Assembly: GCA_030528885.1 (NCBI GenBank)
Contig: JAUMXY010000003.1
Span: 1 to 64,000 of the forward strand
Length of the DNA stretch: 64,000 bases
Direction: 5' to 3'
Source of the DNA: Bacteroidales bacterium
GTDB taxonomy: Bacteria; Bacteroidota; Bacteroidia; Bacteroidales; Bacteroidaceae
Position numbers and translations under genes: made by a program. The notes beneath the pieces are model-generated. The model had not been told where the DNA came from and searched no databases. It saw nothing but the letters and a program-made list of their open reading frames with translations. Positions 15,672-25,035 of this stretch are shown piece by piece. Position 1 is the stretch's first letter. Every line of letters begins with the position of its first letter.

Positions 15672-17849
15672 ATGAACAAGATATTCTCCAAACTTATCGC
15701 GCAGGCTACAAGCATCAGCGAACGACAAGTAACAGGCACCATCGGGCTGCTGGAAGAAGGGTGTACCATCCCCTTCATCAGCCGATACCGCAAAGAAGCA
15801 ACAGGAGCGCTCGACGAGGTGCAAGTGGCAAGTATCAGCGACCAGCTGGAAAAACTGAAGGAACTGGAAAAAAGAAAGGAAACCATCCTGAAAACGATTG
15901 AGGAGCAGGGGAAGCTGAGCGAAGAGCTGAAGACCCGCATCAGCCAGTCATGGGACAGCACCGAGCTGGAAGACCTCTACCTGCCTTACAAGCCCAAACG
16001 AAAGACAAGGGCTGAGGCAGCAAGGCAAAAGGGCCTGGAGCCTCTGGCTGCATTCCTGATGCTACAAAATCCCGATGCGGATGTCAACAAGAAGATAAAA
16101 GAATTTGTCAACGAGCGGAAAGGCGTGAACAGCGCAGAAGAAGCCATTCAGGGAGCACAAGACATCATTGCCGAACAAGTGAGCGAAAGCGAAGAGGCAC
16201 GCAACATCGTGCGTTTCAACTTCAGCAAAGATGCCGTCATCTCGTCTGCCAAGGTGAAGTTCAAAGCCAAGAACGAGGATGAGGAAAAGGAATGGGAACA
16301 AAAGGCACAGAAGTACCGTGACTACTTTGAGTTCTCCGAGAAACTGGCACGATGCGCCTCCCACCGCCTGCTTGCCATGAGACGGGGCGAGGCGGAAGGA
16401 TTCCTGAAAGTAAGCATCAGCGGTGACGACGAGCGATGCCTCGACCGACTTGACCGCCAATTCCTCAGAAACTCAAGCAAAAGCGCCGAGCTGGTATGGG
16501 AAGCCATAGAAGACGGATTCAAGCGACTACTGAAACCCAGCATCGAAACCGAATTTGCCAACAAGTCAAAGGAAACGGCAGACAAGGAAGCCATCAAGAT
16601 ATTCGTCAAGAACCTGGAGCAGCTGCTCATGTCAGCACCTCTGGGACAGAAACGTGTCTTGGCGCTCGACCCGGGTTTCCGCACAGGGTGCAAAGTCGTA
16701 TGCTTGGACGCAGAAGGCAACCTGCTGCACAACGAGACCACCTATCCCCACCCTCCAAAGAATGAGAGAAGAGCGGCTGCCGACAAGATTTGGACCTTGA
16801 CCAAGCAATACAAGACAGAAGCCATCTCTATCGGAAACGGAACGGCAAGCCGCGAGACAGAAGAGTTCATCAGAGGATTGGGGCTGCCCAGCAGCATACA
16901 GATATTTGTGGTGAGCGAAGACGGAGCCAGCATCTACTCCGCCTCAAAAGTAGCTCGCGAAGAGTTTCCCGACTACGACGTGACCGTGCGCGGCGCTGTC
17001 AGCATCGGAAGGCGACTGATGGACCCTCTGGCTGAACTGGTGAAGATTGACCCCAATTCCATCGGTGTCGGACAATACCAAAAGGATGTGGACCAGAAGG
17101 GACTGAAGCACTCGCTGGATCAGACTGTGGAAATGTGCGTGAACAAAGTAGGCGTCAATCTCAACACTGCAAGCAAGCATCTGCTCACCTACATCTCCGG
17201 ATTAGGCCCTGCCATTGCACAAAACATCGTGACCTATCGTGCTGAAAACGGAGCTTTCACCTCTCGCAAGGAGCTGCTGAAAGTGCCAAAGCTCGGACCT
17301 AAAGCCTTTGAGCAAGCAGCAGGATTCCTCCGTGTCAGCAATGGCAAACAGCCGCTCGACAACAGCGCGGTACACCCAGAGAGCTACCCCATCGTCGAAA
17401 AGATGGCAAAGGACCAGCACTGCACAGTCGCAGAACTGATGGAGAAGAAAGAACTGCGCGAGAAGATTGATATCCGCCAATACGTAACAGAAAAGACCGG
17501 TCTCCCCACCCTGCAAGACATCATGCAGGAACTGGACAAGCCTGGCCGTGACCCTCGCCAACAGCTCACTGTCTTCGAATTCTCCAAAGATGTAAAGGAA
17601 CTCGAAGATGTACAAGTCGGCATGGTTCTCCCTGGCATCATCACCAACATCACCAACTTTGGCTGCTTCGTCGATGTAGGCGTCCACACGAAAGGACTCG
17701 TGCACATCAGCGAACTTGCCGACCACTTTGTGAAAGACCCCGCAGAAGAAGTGCAGCTGCATCAGCACGTCACAGTACGAGTTATCGGCATCGACCTGCA
17801 ACGAGGCAGAATGCAGCTAAGCATGAAAGGTATGCCTGCAAAACCTTAA
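15672..17849 (+). CDS. tex: Tex family RNA-binding transcription accessory protein
   Basis: 725 residues with the full Tex architecture: helical N-terminal domain (about 1-300, including TIPFISRYRKEATGALDE, the strongest family signature), YqgF/RNase H-like domain (about 325-450, VLALDPGFRTGCKVV), helix-hairpin-helix motifs (about 490-560, ASKHLLTYISGLGPAIAQNI), and an S1 RNA-binding domain at 645-720 (GMVLPGIITNITNFGCFVDV). Tex binds nucleic acids and associates with transcribing polymerase and ribosomes in other bacteria. Length and motif order are normal. A strong terminator follows about 180 bases downstream. Confidence 0.94.
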   Translation: MNKIFSKLIAQATSISERQVTGTIGLLEEGCTIPFISRYRKEATGALDEVQVASISDQLEKLKELEKRKETILKTIEEQGKLSEELKTRISQSWDSTELEDLYLPYKPKRKTRAEAARQKGLEPLAAFLMLQNPDADVNKKIKEFVNERKGVNSAEEAIQGAQDIIAEQVSESEEARNIVRFNFSKDAVISSAKVKFKAKNEDEEKEWEQKAQKYRDYFEFSEKLARCASHRLLAMRRGEAEGFLKVSISGDDERCLDRLDRQFLRNSSKSAELVWEAIEDGFKRLLKPSIETEFANKSKETADKEAIKIFVKNLEQLLMSAPLGQKRVLALDPGFRTGCKVVCLDAEGNLLHNETTYPHPPKNERRAAADKIWTLTKQYKTEAISIGNGTASRETEEFIRGLGLPSSIQIFVVSEDGASIYSASKVAREEFPDYDVTVRGAVSIGRRLMDPLAELVKIDPNSIGVGQYQKDVDQKGLKHSLDQTVEMCVNKVGVNLNTASKHLLTYISGLGPAIAQNIVTYRAENGAFTSRKELLKVPKLGPKAFEQAAGFLRVSNGKQPLDNSAVHPESYPIVEKMAKDQHCTVAELMEKKELREKIDIRQYVTEKTGLPTLQDIMQELDKPGRDPRQQLTVFEFSKDVKELEDVQVGMVLPGIITNITNFGCFVDVGVHTKGLVHISELADHFVKDPAEEVQLHQHVTVRVIGIDLQRGRMQLSMKGMPAKP

Positions 17850-18029
17850 TCAGACCATCCAAACAACCATCCCCGACACAGGCTCTTTTTATGCTTCAAA
17901 ACAGGTGAGAGTCTTACCTATACATAGATGAGAGTCTCACCTATTTTGGAGTATAAACTGCACCTCTTTTCTCTACTCTAGAAATCACAATCATTACCCC
18001 ACTCTTCTCAATAGAATATTCCCAAAACA

Positions 18030-18068
18030 AAAGGGAGCACCCCGCCTTTCGGTCAGGGTGCTCCCTTT
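18030..18068. terminator. bidirectional terminator between tex and the PII-like gene
   Basis: A 13-bp perfect stem (AAAGGGAGCACCC, 18030-18042, paired with 18056-18068). T-rich tracts follow on both strands. It serves the convergent tex and small PII-like genes. The preceding stretch 17904-17945 holds a weaker imperfect inverted repeat around AGGTGAGAGTCT. Confidence 0.85.
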
Positions 18069-18092
18069 ATTCTTTCTCAGCAGAAATGCTGA

Positions 18093-18386
18093 CTAAATGC
18101 TTTCTTCCACATTCCAAACGAAGGCTCTGAGTCCGAGCATCTGATTGTCTTCGTCCAATTGCTTGAGACGACGGAGGAGGGGTTGCACTTTCTCATCTTC
18201 CATAACGGAGAGGATGGCGCTGTTCATAGATGGCCACGCATGAGACCCCAGATGAGGGTCGCCTGTACGAGAGCCTCTGCCACCTGCCTGCTCGAAAAAG
18301 GTGTAGCCGCGAACGTTGGAGTCGTTGAGAGCGTCTATCACATAGTCCTGCAGGGCTTGGTCATATGCTATAAATACTGTCTTCAT
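18093..18386 (-). CDS. small PII-like protein at the end of the RND operon
   Basis: 97-residue cytoplasmic protein from the ATG at 18386 (MKTVFIAYDQALQDYVIDAL). The pattern of two beta-alpha-beta halves, with GYTFFEQAGGRGSRTGDPHLG in the middle and GLRAFVWNVEES as last strand, suggests the ferredoxin-like PII/CutA1 fold; there is no clear T-loop uridylylation site. It lies 95 bp after the RND permease gene on the same strand. Between them a hairpin (TTTGTGAGTTC at 18415-18425 with its complement at 18457-18467) could attenuate or process the transcript. PII-like proteins near RND pumps are known elsewhere (DUF3240 type); function here is unknown. Confidence 0.6.
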   Translation of the reverse strand: MKTVFIAYDQALQDYVIDALNDSNVRGYTFFEQAGGRGSRTGDPHLGSHAWPSMNSAILSVMEDEKVQPLLRRLKQLDEDNQMLGLRAFVWNVEESI

Positions 18387-18414
18387 AAGTTGAATATGTT
18401 TGTAAGTTCTTGAA

Positions 18415-18467
18415 TTTGTGAGTTCAAGCATTCCGAATAGCTAATTTAAGAACCAAGAACTCACAAA
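18415..18467. repeat. intercistronic hairpin after the RND gene
   Basis: 11-bp perfect inverted repeat, TTTGTGAGTTC (18415-18425) and GAACTCACAAA (18457-18467), with a 31-base loop. The phrase AAGAACTCACAAAC also occurs in the MFS leader at about 14468-14480. Confidence 0.55.
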
Positions 18468-18481
18468 CTAATCTTTTTCTT

Positions 18482-21400
18482 CTACTTTCTTGCAGAGATG
18501 AGTTGCTCCTCTGCTGCATGCTCCTTCCAGTATGCCTCGAGCTCACGCTGCTCCTTGAGCTTGCGGCGCTGACGCTTGATGCCTACAGCTCCGAAGATAC
18601 AGAACATGGATGGCACATAGATGAGCGTGAGGACGGTTGACACAGTGAGACCGCCGATGACAGAGACGCCGAGCGGACGCCACATTTCAGCTCCGACACC
18701 CTGACTCACAGCCATTGGCACCATACCAAGAATGGTGGTCAGCGTAGTCATCAGGATAGGACGGAGACGGGAGCGAGCTGCCATGATTGAGGAACGGATG
18801 AGTCCGATGCCTCGCTCGCGCAGGAGCTGGGTGTAGTCGATGAGCACGATACCGTTCTTCACCACAATACCAATGAGCATAATACCTCCGAGGATGGACA
18901 TGACATTAAGGTTGGTGCCTGTCATGACAAGTGCCAGAATGATACCTGAAAGTGCAAACGGCACGGAGAGCATGATGATGAATGGGTAAGTGAGCGATTC
19001 GAACTGAGCTGCCATCACGATGAACACGAGGATGATGATGAGAAGACCGAGTGTACCGAGGTCACGGTTAGAATCCTGCTGGTCTTCGTAAGAACCCGCC
19101 ACCTGGATAGTAACGCCGTTGGGGATGTCTATCTGATCGTAGAAAGACTCGCCCAGCTCAACACCATCAGAGAGGGCATAACCATCGGCAATAACAGCAT
19201 CGACTGTCACAATACGCTGACGGTCTTTGCGCTCGATGGTTGGCGGAATGGCACTTTCAAAAACAGTAGCGATGTCACGCACACGGATATTCTTTCCCTG
19301 GGCATTAGGGATAACCATATTCTCGATGTTCTCGATAGAAACACGGGCTGTAGGCTCATAGCGCACCTTGATGTCGTACTCGTCACCATCCTCGCGGTAG
19401 TAGCTCTGCTGCGCACCATAGATGAGAGAACGGACAGCGTTGGCTGCAGTGGAGAGGCCGATGCCCTGCTGTGCCAGCTTGTCGCGGTCGAAGTCAACAA
19501 CGATTTCAGGCTGATAGTCAGAACGGGACACGTTCACCTGCGTAATCATGGAGTTCTCGCGCAGCTTGGCTGCCATCTGCTCTGCCACGTTGCGTGTGGC
19601 ATCCATGTCGTATCCGTAGATTTCGAAGGTAGCTGTAGACTGTCCGCCCATGCCGCCTCCTGTGTTACCACCCAGGTTTACTTGATACTTGGCAAGCTCT
19701 GGTATATTCTTCAAATCGGCACGCATCTCGTCACAGATTGCTGCGAGTCCCTTTTCGCGCTCGTCTGAAGGCACCATCATAATATTGAAGGAGATGATGT
19801 GCGAACCATTGTCTGACAGAGAAGCGAAGGTATTGTTGTCACCTGCCTGGCCTACGGTGAAGTTACAAGTTTCCATATCCTTGCCATAGCGTTCCTGCCA
19901 CAGCTTAACCAAGGACTTTGCCAAGGCTTCGGACTTCTCAACGCGCGTACCAATAGGCAACTGGAGCGATACACCTACACGGCCAGAGTCATTGGCTGGG
20001 AAGAACTCACTCTTGATGCCGGCAACAATGGCTAAGCCGATACTGCCAACGAAGAGGATGACACAGCCCATGATAACTGTCCAACGATGGCGAACAGCCC
20101 AATTGATGCGCTTCTCGTACCAAACGTCAAGGTTATCGAGTGCACGGCCGATTGGTCCGTAGAAAGTCTTGAACATCTTGTTCTGCTTCTTCTGCAAACG
20201 AAGCATCTGTGAACAAAGCATTGGGGTGAACGAGAGGGCGCTGACAGTAGAGATAGTCATAATGATGCACATCATCCATCCCAGCTGCTTGAAGAGTACT
20301 CCCGACATACCTGTAACCATGGTCAATGGGAAGAATACGGCAATCATGGTCAGGGTAGAGGCAATAACGGAGATAGCCACCTCGTTGGTTGCATGGATTG
20401 CCGCCTGCTTCGGACTGGAGCCTCGCTCGATGTGTGTCGTGACATTTTCCAGCACCACGATGGCGTCGTCCACCACGTTACCGATGGCGATGGAAAGACA
20501 GGACAGAGATATCATGTTAAGAGAGCCGCCCGTAGCATACAGATAGATGAACGAAGCGATGAGCGACATCGGGATAGTAATGACGATGATTGTCGTTGCG
20601 CGCCATCTTCCCAAGAAGATAAACACGACAAGGGCTACGAACAGCATGGCGTAACCAATGGTCTCGCCCAGAGAGCCGATGGTGTTCAGGATATTGTCAG
20701 AGGTATTGACAATGACACCCAGCTTTACGTCGGACGGCAGGTTGTTCTGCAGCGTGGGAAGCATGTCCAGCACCCTGTTGGAGATTTCCACAGAATTGGC
20801 ACCGCTCTGCTTCTGAACGATAATCATGGCTCCCTGAGTGCCGTTGGTAAAAGTCTTCTGTGAACGCTCCTCGACATTGTCTTCCAAACGGGCTACGTCG
20901 CGAAGGTAGATGTTCACACCATTGTGGGAACCAACAATCACGTTGAGCATCTGCGCTGGGTCATCGAACTCGCCCTCAACGCGAACGGTATAGGTCTGTG
21001 TACCAATATCTACTGTACCATTCGTCACGTTGCGGTTCTCTGCCGAGATGGCACCTGCAACCTGAGCAGGGCTCACATTGTAGGCCTCCATCTTCTGTGG
21101 ATCCATATAGATATTGATTTCACGCCTTGGCGCACCCGCGATGCTCACCGTACCCACACCATCAACACGTGCCAAAGGATTTGCCACGTTGTCGTCAAGT
21201 ATCTTGTAAAGCGCTTTCTGCGATTCCTCAGCCTGAACAGAAAGCATCAAGATAGGAATCATGTCCGTTGAGAACTTGAACAGGATAGGTGTCTGCGCCT
21301 CGTCAGGAAGAGAGTTGGACACCATGTCCAGCTTGTCGCGGACATCGTTGGTCAACGCATCAATGTCATATCCAAACTCGAACTCGAGCGTGATGACAGA

Positions 21401-21664
21401 CACGTTCTCACGGCTGTCGCTCGTCACATGCTTCAAATGCTCCACAGAGTTCAGCGTGTTCTCAAGCGGACGGGTGATGTTATTCTCGATATCCTCTGCA
21501 CTGGCACCCGTATAATACGTCATGACCATGATGGTATTGGTCTCGATGTCTGGATAAAGGTCAATAGGCAACTTTATCAGCGAGAAGATACCAAAGATAA
21601 TCACTGCCAGGAAGCAGAGACTTGTCATAATCGGTCTTTTGACCGCACCTTCATATATACTCAT
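18482..21664 (-). CDS. RND efflux permease, HAE1/AcrB type
   Basis: 1060-residue inner-membrane pump from the ATG at 21664 (MSIYEGAVKRPIMTSL); the extra upstream ATG at 21718 is in the gap after the adaptor gene and adds an unlikely polar leader. It has the usual twelve membrane segments and two large periplasmic loops. The proton relay appears complete: VVDDAIVVLEN in segment 4 (two adjacent Asp, as AcrB D407/D408) and IVVKNGIVLIDY in segment 10 (Lys, as K940). It works with the adaptor and outer-membrane channel encoded just upstream as a tripartite exporter of drugs, bile acids or detergents; the substrate is not determined by sequence. Confidence 0.93.
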   Translation of the reverse strand: MSIYEGAVKRPIMTSLCFLAVIIFGIFSLIKLPIDLYPDIETNTIMVMTYYTGASAEDIENNITRPLENTLNSVEHLKHVTSDSRENVSVITLEFEFGYDIDALTNDVRDKLDMVSNSLPDEAQTPILFKFSTDMIPILMLSVQAEESQKALYKILDDNVANPLARVDGVGTVSIAGAPRREINIYMDPQKMEAYNVSPAQVAGAISAENRNVTNGTVDIGTQTYTVRVEGEFDDPAQMLNVIVGSHNGVNIYLRDVARLEDNVEERSQKTFTNGTQGAMIIVQKQSGANSVEISNRVLDMLPTLQNNLPSDVKLGVIVNTSDNILNTIGSLGETIGYAMLFVALVVFIFLGRWRATTIIVITIPMSLIASFIYLYATGGSLNMISLSCLSIAIGNVVDDAIVVLENVTTHIERGSSPKQAAIHATNEVAISVIASTLTMIAVFFPLTMVTGMSGVLFKQLGWMMCIIMTISTVSALSFTPMLCSQMLRLQKKQNKMFKTFYGPIGRALDNLDVWYEKRINWAVRHRWTVIMGCVILFVGSIGLAIVAGIKSEFFPANDSGRVGVSLQLPIGTRVEKSEALAKSLVKLWQERYGKDMETCNFTVGQAGDNNTFASLSDNGSHIISFNIMMVPSDEREKGLAAICDEMRADLKNIPELAKYQVNLGGNTGGGMGGQSTATFEIYGYDMDATRNVAEQMAAKLRENSMITQVNVSRSDYQPEIVVDFDRDKLAQQGIGLSTAANAVRSLIYGAQQSYYREDGDEYDIKVRYEPTARVSIENIENMVIPNAQGKNIRVRDIATVFESAIPPTIERKDRQRIVTVDAVIADGYALSDGVELGESFYDQIDIPNGVTIQVAGSYEDQQDSNRDLGTLGLLIIILVFIVMAAQFESLTYPFIIMLSVPFALSGIILALVMTGTNLNVMSILGGIMLIGIVVKNGIVLIDYTQLLRERGIGLIRSSIMAARSRLRPILMTTLTTILGMVPMAVSQGVGAEMWRPLGVSVIGGLTVSTVLTLIYVPSMFCIFGAVGIKRQRRKLKEQRELEAYWKEHAAEEQLISARK

Positions 21665-21760
21665 ATACTTTACGGTTTTGAGGTCTTGCGGCACAACTCC
21701 TGCAATCAGCCTCTCCACAAGAAAGGAAAGGCAATCATCAGGCTAAGCCGTACAACCGAT

Positions 21761-22780
21761 TTATTTTACTACTTCCACTTCTCTGCCATTGGCAAGACGG
21801 CTCTGGCCTGCAATAACAACCTCGTCACCTGGCTGCACGCCACTGATGATTTCATAGCTGGTGCCGATGTGCAGACCAAGTTCTACCTTATTGTAAGATA
21901 CCTTGCCATCCTTATATACATATACATAACGGTCGCCCGCACCAATCTGCTTCACAAGCGCCTCATCTGGAACAAGCACGTGGCTGACGCTTCCAAAATT
22001 CACTTTCGCACGAGCAAACATGCCTGGGCGTACTTTCTGAGCAGCATTGCTGATAGTCACCTCAACAGGGAACGTGTGGGTGTTCACATCAATCGTTGGG
22101 TAGATGACGGTCATCTTGCCCTCGAAAGTTTCACCTTCATACGCATCAAGCTCTATGCTCACAGGCATGCCCTTTGCCACCTTCTTATAGAAAGACTCTG
22201 AGATGTTCACAATGACTTTCACTGGGTTGGTCTGCTCAACAGTCAGCACAGGACCATTGCCAGAAGAATACATATCACCATCGTCATAGTTGCGCACTGT
22301 CACGACACCGCTGATAGGAGATACCAGCTGGGTGTTCTCCACCAGCTGCTTGTACTGAGTGGCAAGCACATCGAGCGCCATCTTGGCATTGTCGTATTCA
22401 GCCTTGCTGGCGCCACCAACCTGATAGAGCTGCTCTGTACGTCCGAACTCAATCTTTTGGTTCTCCAACTGAAGTTTCAGCTGCTGCAAACTGCTCGCAT
22501 CAAGCTGCACAAGCATCTGACCCTTACGCACCTGATCGCCCACTTCCACATAAATCTTCTCGATACGGTAAGGAGTGTTAGGCGCAATATTATTCTTCAC
22601 ATCACTCTCAACAACGGCTGTGTAAGTCTCTGTCTGAGGAATGTCTTCACTTGACACCTTAGCGATTTTCACCTGTACTTTTTCTTGCTGAACTGCTTCA
22701 GCCTTCTCGTCGCCCTTATTGTCACAAGAAACAGCAAACACTGCAAGGGCAGCAAACGATAATGTCTTCAAATATTTCAT
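21761..22780 (-). CDS. RND periplasmic adaptor lipoprotein
   Basis: 339-residue membrane fusion protein with a lipoprotein signal ending in FAVSC (Cys19). Order of parts: beta-barrel/lipoyl half (VESDVKNNIAPNTPYRIEKI, VGDQVRKGQMLVQLD), a short alpha-hairpin (about 90-140), the second lipoyl half (VSPISGVVTVRNYDDGD), then barrel and membrane-proximal domains (VRPGMFARAKVNFG, VPDEALVKQIG). It links the RND permease to the TolC-like channel. It lies 10 bp from the channel gene and 96 bp from the permease gene. Confidence 0.92.
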   Translation of the reverse strand: MKYLKTLSFAALAVFAVSCDNKGDEKAEAVQQEKVQVKIAKVSSEDIPQTETYTAVVESDVKNNIAPNTPYRIEKIYVEVGDQVRKGQMLVQLDASSLQQLKLQLENQKIEFGRTEQLYQVGGASKAEYDNAKMALDVLATQYKQLVENTQLVSPISGVVTVRNYDDGDMYSSGNGPVLTVEQTNPVKVIVNISESFYKKVAKGMPVSIELDAYEGETFEGKMTVIYPTIDVNTHTFPVEVTISNAAQKVRPGMFARAKVNFGSVSHVLVPDEALVKQIGAGDRYVYVYKDGKVSYNKVELGLHIGTSYEIISGVQPGDEVVIAGQSRLANGREVEVVK

Positions 22781-22789
22781 AATTACACT

Positions 22790-24136
22790 TTATTTCAGAT
22801 AAGTTTCGCGACCAAGAGTGTAATCGAGGTCTGCTTTATTAGTTAAATAATCATATATAGACTGCACATAAGTCAATTCTGCCTGTGTCAGCGCAGTTTC
22901 GCTCTGGTTCAGCTCAAGAATAGTGCCGCGTCCCACTTCGTAACGCTTGCCAGAAATCTGAACCGCCTTGCCAGCTTGCTTTACTGCTTCAGAATTACTC
23001 TCCACCTGCGCAATTGTGCTTGCCATGTTCTGCTTATAGCTCTCCACTGCCATGCTCAGTTTACGCTCTGTATCCAAACGAGTGTCCTCCAACTGAGCTA
23101 TCCGCACACGGTTGCTCTTCAACTTAGTCCAGTTGTCGGCGTGGAATATAGGAATGTTCACAGCAAAAGCGATAGAAGCGCTTGGCGAATAGCTGTAGCC
23201 AAAGACATTCCAGTCAGGATTGGACACGCTCTGATATTGGCCTGTAAGTTGAATGCCGACAGTAGGCAAAAAGTTTGTCTTCAGCAACTTGCGAGTACGC
23301 TCCAGCAACTTCATGTTGTAATCCAACTGAAGCAGTGAAGAGTTTCTCTCAAGCTCATAGCCAGCAGCTTCAGACTGAGGAAGCGCCAGACCTGACTCGT
23401 AGCGTTTCAGGCTGTCATCAATCACAAAAGCGACATCTGCCGTCACGCCCATCAGCACTTTCAGCTGGAGCATCGCCAGATTAAGACCCGTCTGAGCGCT
23501 TACAAGACTTGAGTTCATTGAGCGCATCTGCACCTCAGCACTAATCTTGTCATACTCGCTCACGCTACCCACCTTGTATTTGCTGTTCACCACATCAAAA
23601 TTCTCCTTGCTCGTATTGTAGCTCTTCTGCATCACAGCATAACTGTCTTGAGCCAACAAGGCTGAATAATACGCTTTAGTCACTTGATTCACCAGATCAA
23701 GCCTGCTGCTGCGAGCCTTTTCCTGAGCCAGCAGCACATCTTCCTTGGTCAGCTTCATGTTCTGATACACAGCAGGAGCGAATACGGGAAGGTTCAAAGC
23801 CAAAGCACCAGTTGCTGTAGAAGAGCCGTCCTGTCCAAACTTAATCTTATTACCTCCGATTTTCATTTCCGCCACCTTGATGCTGTGCGAAAACGACAGC
23901 GTTGCGTCCAACGTAGGCAGCAAAGCCTGCCAAGCTTCAGAATCTGCAATCTTCTTCAGCTCTACATCCCTGTCTGCCACACGGATGGTGGGGTTCTCAT
24001 CCAGCGCAATGCCTATCGCTTTCTCCAGCGTCAGACTCATCGTCCCTAGCGACGCATCGCTCTGCACCTGAGCACCAGCATTCAGCGTACTTGCTAACAG
24101 AATGCCGTATGCCATCAATAGTTTTTTGACCTTCAT
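22790..24136 (-). CDS. TolC-family outer-membrane channel
   Basis: 448 residues from the ATG at 24136 (MKVKKLLMAYGILLAS), with a signal peptide ending near NAGAQ. An ATG three codons earlier (24145) is equally possible. The two long coiled-coil repeats of TolC proteins are visible: LTLEKAIGIALDENPTIRVADRDV starts the first, and the Ala/Gln/Glu-rich helices such as AVESYKQNMASTIAQVESNSEAVKQ and LTQAELTYVQSIYDYL the second. First gene of the tripartite efflux operon. Confidence 0.92.
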   Translation of the reverse strand: MKVKKLLMAYGILLASTLNAGAQVQSDASLGTMSLTLEKAIGIALDENPTIRVADRDVELKKIADSEAWQALLPTLDATLSFSHSIKVAEMKIGGNKIKFGQDGSSTATGALALNLPVFAPAVYQNMKLTKEDVLLAQEKARSSRLDLVNQVTKAYYSALLAQDSYAVMQKSYNTSKENFDVVNSKYKVGSVSEYDKISAEVQMRSMNSSLVSAQTGLNLAMLQLKVLMGVTADVAFVIDDSLKRYESGLALPQSEAAGYELERNSSLLQLDYNMKLLERTRKLLKTNFLPTVGIQLTGQYQSVSNPDWNVFGYSYSPSASIAFAVNIPIFHADNWTKLKSNRVRIAQLEDTRLDTERKLSMAVESYKQNMASTIAQVESNSEAVKQAGKAVQISGKRYEVGRGTILELNQSETALTQAELTYVQSIYDYLTNKADLDYTLGRETYLK

Positions 24137-24188
24137 TTTTACCAATTTTACATTAACTTTATTATCCTAAAATATTAAATATCGGGTG

Positions 24189-24219
24189 CAAAGTTAGAAA
24201 TATTTGCGGTATCAGCCAA
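24189..24219 (-). promoter_or_regulatory. promoter of the tolC-adaptor-RND operon
   Basis: Minus strand: TTG, 20 bp, TAACTTTG (24196-24189), about 53 bases before the channel gene. It matches the Bacteroidota consensus well. Confidence 0.65.
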
Positions 24220-24323
24220 CCATTTAACACACATTAAACTCGAAAATGACCGTCAAAGCAAACAAAAGGATGAAGAACTCGACTTTTAGAACCATTTCAT
24301 ACCTAAAAACAAGAAAAAAAACA

Positions 24324-24331
24324 TACCTTTG
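24324..24331 (+). promoter_or_regulatory. -7 box of luxS
   Basis: TACCTTTG followed by CAG, 25 bases before the luxS ATG. No TTTG at the expected distance. Confidence 0.5.
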
Positions 24332-24356
24332 CAGACAAAAAGACAATAATATCAAC

Positions 24357-24836
24357 ATGAAGAAAATCCCATCATTTACCATCGACCATCTGCGGCTTCT
24401 GCGCGGCATATACGTCAGCAGAAAAGACCAGATAGGCACACACACTGTCACCACATTTGACATCAGAATGAAAGAGCCCAACCGACAGCCTGCATTATCT
24501 CCCTCCGCACTTCACTGCATCGAGCATCTTGCAGCCACGTTCCTGCGCAACCATCCTGTCTGGAAGGATTCCATCATCTACTGGGGACCTATGGGATGCC
24601 TCACGGGGAACTATCTGCTCGTAAAAGGCGACCACACATCGAAGGACATTCTTCCGCTCATGCAAGAGACATTCACTTTTATAGCCAACTTCGAGGGGGA
24701 AGTTCCTGGACAAACTGCAAAAGACTGCGGAAACTATCTGCTCATGAATCTTCCGGAGGCAAAATGGGAAGCCAAACAATATCTTGCAGAGGTACTCAAC
24801 AACATCACAGAAAAGAACCTCATTTACCCCGAATAA
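24357..24836 (+). CDS. luxS: S-ribosylhomocysteine lyase LuxS
   Basis: 159 residues from the ATG at 24357 ([10 protein letters not shown]); the longer frame back to 24246 would include the promoter. LuxS cleaves S-ribosylhomocysteine to homocysteine and DPD, the AI-2 precursor, in the activated methyl cycle. The metal ligands His53 and His57 in LHCIEHLAA and Cys124 in KDCGNY are present, as are the catalytic base Glu56 and Cys81 in [10 protein letters not shown]. Length is typical. It is monocistronic, with its own promoter. metA, in this window, acts in the same methionine metabolism but is not in the same operon. Confidence 0.95.
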   Translation: MKKIPSFTIDHLRLLRGIYVSRKDQIGTHTVTTFDIRMKEPNRQPALSPSALHCIEHLAATFLRNHPVWKDSIIYWGPMGCLTGNYLLVKGDHTSKDILPLMQETFTFIANFEGEVPGQTAKDCGNYLLMNLPEAKWEAKQYLAEVLNNITEKNLIYPE

Positions 24837-24911
24837 ATCGTAAAAAAGGTTCTCAGATACTAAAAAAACGTGCCGTGCACGAACACAGATGTTAAGAAAC
24901 ATGTTTTAACG

Positions 24912-24943
24912 TTTGCACAGCCGACACAAATCCCCTACCTTTG
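24912..24943 (+). promoter_or_regulatory. consensus promoter with no downstream ORF
   Basis: TTTG (24912-24915), 20 bp, TACCTTTG (24936-24943): one of the best matches to the Bacteroidota promoter in the window. The next gene is on the opposite strand. Confidence 0.75.
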
Positions 24944-24949
24944 CAACAT

Positions 24950-25035
24950 CCTAAAAACAATCTTTTTACCTTAAAAAAAATTAATACTTATTGAGAACAG
25001 AAAAGCGCCGATCGAGATGATTAGCGCTTTTTCGT
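24950..25035 (+). ncRNA. candidate small RNA downstream of luxS
   Basis: Predicted transcript of about 85 bases between the consensus promoter at 24912-24943 and a stem-loop at 25001-25031 followed by TTCGTTTT. The 5' half is A/T-rich and unstructured by eye; no ORF of useful size. The 3' end overlaps the last codons of the convergent DUF4421-like gene on the other strand, so it might also act on that mRNA. Not matched to a named family. Confidence 0.4.
25001..25034. terminator. bidirectional terminator after the DUF4421-like gene
   Basis: AAAAGCGC (25001-25008) pairs with GCGCTTTT (25024-25031), 15-base loop, T-rich on both sides. The stem includes the final codons of the minus-strand gene. 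Confidence 0.55.
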
